Source: Spartobacteria bacterium (GTDB lineage: Bacteria > Verrucomicrobiota > Verrucomicrobiia > Chthoniobacterales > Chthoniobacteraceae). From it: DNA of 9,054 bases. Both the position numbers and the translations under genes were made by a program. This document shows, piece after piece, positions 8,101 through 9,054 of this stretch (position 1 is the first letter of the stretch; every line of letters starts with the position of its first letter). Where the stretch lies: NCBI GenBank assembly GCA_025350985.1, contig JANXWU010000078.1:1-9054 (forward strand), written 5' to 3'. Under the pieces are notes generated by a model. That model worked only from the letters and a program-made list of their open reading frames with translations, did no database searches and was not told the DNA's origin.

Positions 8101-9054
8101 TCATCGCCAGCAACGGCCCCACCAGCTACGACGCGAGTGGATTGCCGGGCGGGTTTGCCGTCGATAAAAGCAGCGGGGTCATTTCCGGAATCCCCGTCGC
8201 CACCGGCACGAGCAGCGTGGTCATTAGCGCCGCCAATGTGACCGGCACCGGCTCCGCGTTGCTGACGATCACCGTCTATCCGCCGCCGCCAGTCATCTCG
8301 AATGTCCTCGGCGTCACGGGCACGGTCGGCCAGTTTTTGAGCTACCAAATCGTGGCGAGCGACGCCACCAACTACAACGCGACCGGGTTGCCGGCGGGTT
8401 TAAGTGTCGAGCCCTCGAAGGGCTTGATCACCGGGATTCCAACTCAGCCGCTCTCCGCCCCCGTGACGCTGATCGCGAGCAACGGCGGCGGCTCGGGCAC
8501 CGCCAGCGTCATGTTTGAAATCAAGCCAAACATTTTTGTCCCCGGCACCTACAACGGACTCATCCGCAGCACGCCCGACACTTATCAAGGCAGCGGTTTC
8601 GTTTCGCTGCGCGTGCTCGCCGACGGCTCGCTGACCGGCTACGCCATCGTCTCCGGAGCCAGTTACCCGTTCAAAGGCCGGTTCGACGATTCCGCGAATT
8701 TTGTCGCCACGCTGCCGCGGCGCAATCTGGTCCCGATGTCCTTGACCCTGCATTACTCCGATTCTGGGGTGACGGGCGGGACCGGGGACGGCTCCTTTTC
8801 TTCGGCCGTCTTTGCCGCTCCCACCCTCCGCGCCGACGCGCTGCATCCCGCGCCGCAAGCTGGAAAATACACGCTGCGCATTTCCTCATCCGACTATAAC
8901 GCACCGGCCGGTCACGGTGTAGCGACGCTCACGATCGACGCTTATGGCGTGATCAAAGCCACCGGCTGGCTCGCAGACGGCACGCCCTTCAGCCAGACCG
9001 CCTCGCTCACTGCGGATGGCTCCTGGCCGCTCTTCGCGCTCACGCCCAATCAAG
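5199..9054 (+). CDS. Exported gametolysin-like (M11) metalloprotease with PKD and Ig-like repeats, 3' end cut off
   Basis: The frame is open from the ATG at 5199 to the window edge, giving at least 1285 residues. Order: an N-terminal signal or anchor (hydrophobic about 13-28, possible cleavage after Ala36), an Ala/Pro-rich linker, a probable propeptide (about 86-355), and a metzincin catalytic domain (about 358-620) with HELGHTFGLYH (zinc ligands His502, His506, His512; catalytic Glu503) and a Met-turn at Met540 in YDAMGS. A PKD domain (about 695-776, with YFWDFGDGS) follows. Then come four Ig-like He_PIG-type repeats of 82-83 residues and a C-terminal beta-rich region (from about 1113) of a kind common in verrucomicrobial secreted proteins. 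The HExxHxxGxxH-plus-Asn-Leu-Trp context looks most like peptidase family M11; family M6 is the alternative. It probably degrades extracellular protein. There is no clear ribosome site. Confidence 0.9.
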   Translation, partial: MSIPPAPKLFWRFAAVFLVVLVTVFCVWRSGFAVSAPVVISKQDAPKAATPVLAQAELAPAEKSLTPAANTPLVAAAKAPVDVEASVQRLSFATGWKTETKPAFAAFNQWANRYAAATPDARESMVAEGVSLATDRRTLLADLIKANPKEAIASAVPASIRQSLPAEVAKQLEERVSARGNISLVGVTGTPGQQPAAPTFRSATIGGKTYRAHACGRRDEQATKLDISIHGIAVDNSLALLDSPVRVLDPGEIVPDATLVSPSCPVSGQPVAAPQVASGFGPFNVGASTAVQVGDTVFPLCHLEHAVDLENQLMAAENAAGPYVGSLNADSLPGDVAFNGGSGSSNISRPPLSWCQGTKKVLILRVDFSDLPGAPMALDAAANMFNKTGGVSDFYDQCSFAKAAVQVAPYVSGTSADVTPVLRLPKTAAVYAAADDNNGIMSAAESAANALGYNVNSYDRIVCAFAWLGNLPNSQINYGGLGEIQGKHAWTNGSYDFRVLTHELGHTFGLYHANLWQVNDGNPLSSTGSSVEYADPYDAMGSTGGDMRYQFNHWEKSILQWIPDTAVQTIGTAGTYRVHRFDSSTADLGNTKLALKVVRNNNEDFWIAYRPAFSTNVNLTNGAYILYGYNSRKQSALIDTNTPNTSPTDAGLQVGQTLNDPASDTYLTTVGKGGTAANGYLDMAVNFGPFPGNQNPTAAVAIDRTAYVGLPVTLSANASDPDDDALAYFWDFGDGSPSVNVDSPSKTWTKAGTYSVKCVASDMKGGTATSTLSVVVSAPPSSPVITGALTATATQDVAFSYKIQATNTPTSYNALGLPTGLGVNTATGLISGSASVSGVFNVGLRAANISGTGSATLVLTVNPPAPVIAAATAIGVRGQPFDYQIEATNNPDGYGAAGLPPGLTIDIATGVIFGTPTVVGTFNVSVTASNLTGTGTGSLQIVINPSAPVIVSGLSVNAVRNKLFSYQIIASNGPTSYDASGLPGGFAVDKSSGVISGIPVATGTSSVVISAANVTGTGSALLTITVYPPPPVISNVLGVTGTVGQFLSYQIVASDATNYNATGLPAGLSVEPSKGLITGIPTQPLSAPVTLIASNGGGSGTASVMFEIKPNIFVPGTYNGLIRSTPDTYQGSGFVSLRVLADGSLTGYAIVSGASYPFKGRFDDSANFVATLPRRNLVPMSLTLHYSDSGVTGGTGDGSFSSAVFAAPTLRADALHPAPQAGKYTLRISSSDYNAPAGHGVATLTIDAYGVIKATGWLADGTPFSQTASLTADGSWPLFALTPNQ
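7545..8531 (+). repeat. Four tandem Ig-like repeats coded within the protease gene
   Basis: Each unit begins with Pro-Val-Ile (residues 783, 866, 948 and 1031), giving periods of 83, 82 and 83 residues. Each contains an F/L-x-Y-x-I-x-A-(T/S) strand, a GLP-x-G turn, and a T/S-G-x-I-x-G strand. They end in TVNPP-like linkers. This pattern fits the putative Ig family He_PIG (PF05345), usually found in surface or secreted proteins. DNA identity between units is low enough that they are old duplications rather than a recent expansion. Confidence 0.8.

Overview
The window looks like a GC-rich chromosome segment from a member of the Verrucomicrobiota (Opitutae/Pedosphaera-like). This is inferred from three things: an Amt transporter with a long Ala/Pro N-terminal extension; a very large secreted metalloprotease with PKD and Ig-like repeats and a C-terminal module of a kind I associate with secreted proteins of this phylum; and dispersed palindromic repeats. 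It is a judgement from familiarity, not a database result.

Layout. Positions 1-626 hold no convincing gene. They contain a cluster of short palindromes (47-123), a half copy of a dispersed repeat (188-212) and a good sigma-54 type promoter (360-376). Next comes a nitrogen-sensing operon: the ammonium channel amtB (627-2231) and the P-II protein glnK (2271-2609), closed by a strong intrinsic terminator (2647-2685). Positions 2721-3276 form a repeat island. Two inverted copies of a hairpin element of about 95 bases flank an unrecognised reverse-strand gene (2841-3176), and a possible gene remnant lies beyond the second copy. A second complete P-II gene follows (3492-3830), 82% identical in protein to the first. 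It converges on tgt (3980-5116, reverse), with a second type of hairpin repeat between their 3' ends. A gene for an exported metzincin-type protease of at least 1285 residues starts at 5199, diverges from tgt, and runs off the right edge.

How the genes work together. AmtB and the P-II protein form the classic ammonium uptake and sensing pair: P-II binds ATP, ADP and 2-oxoglutarate and plugs AmtB when nitrogen is plentiful. The sigma-54 site fits induction under nitrogen limitation. The second P-II has an identical T-loop but differs mainly at residues 61-79, so it could share partners while responding or being expressed differently. Tgt (tRNA queuosine modification) and the protease have no evident link to nitrogen control.

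No CRISPR array, tRNA, rRNA or transposase gene was seen. The least explained part is the repeat-flanked gene at 2721-3276.
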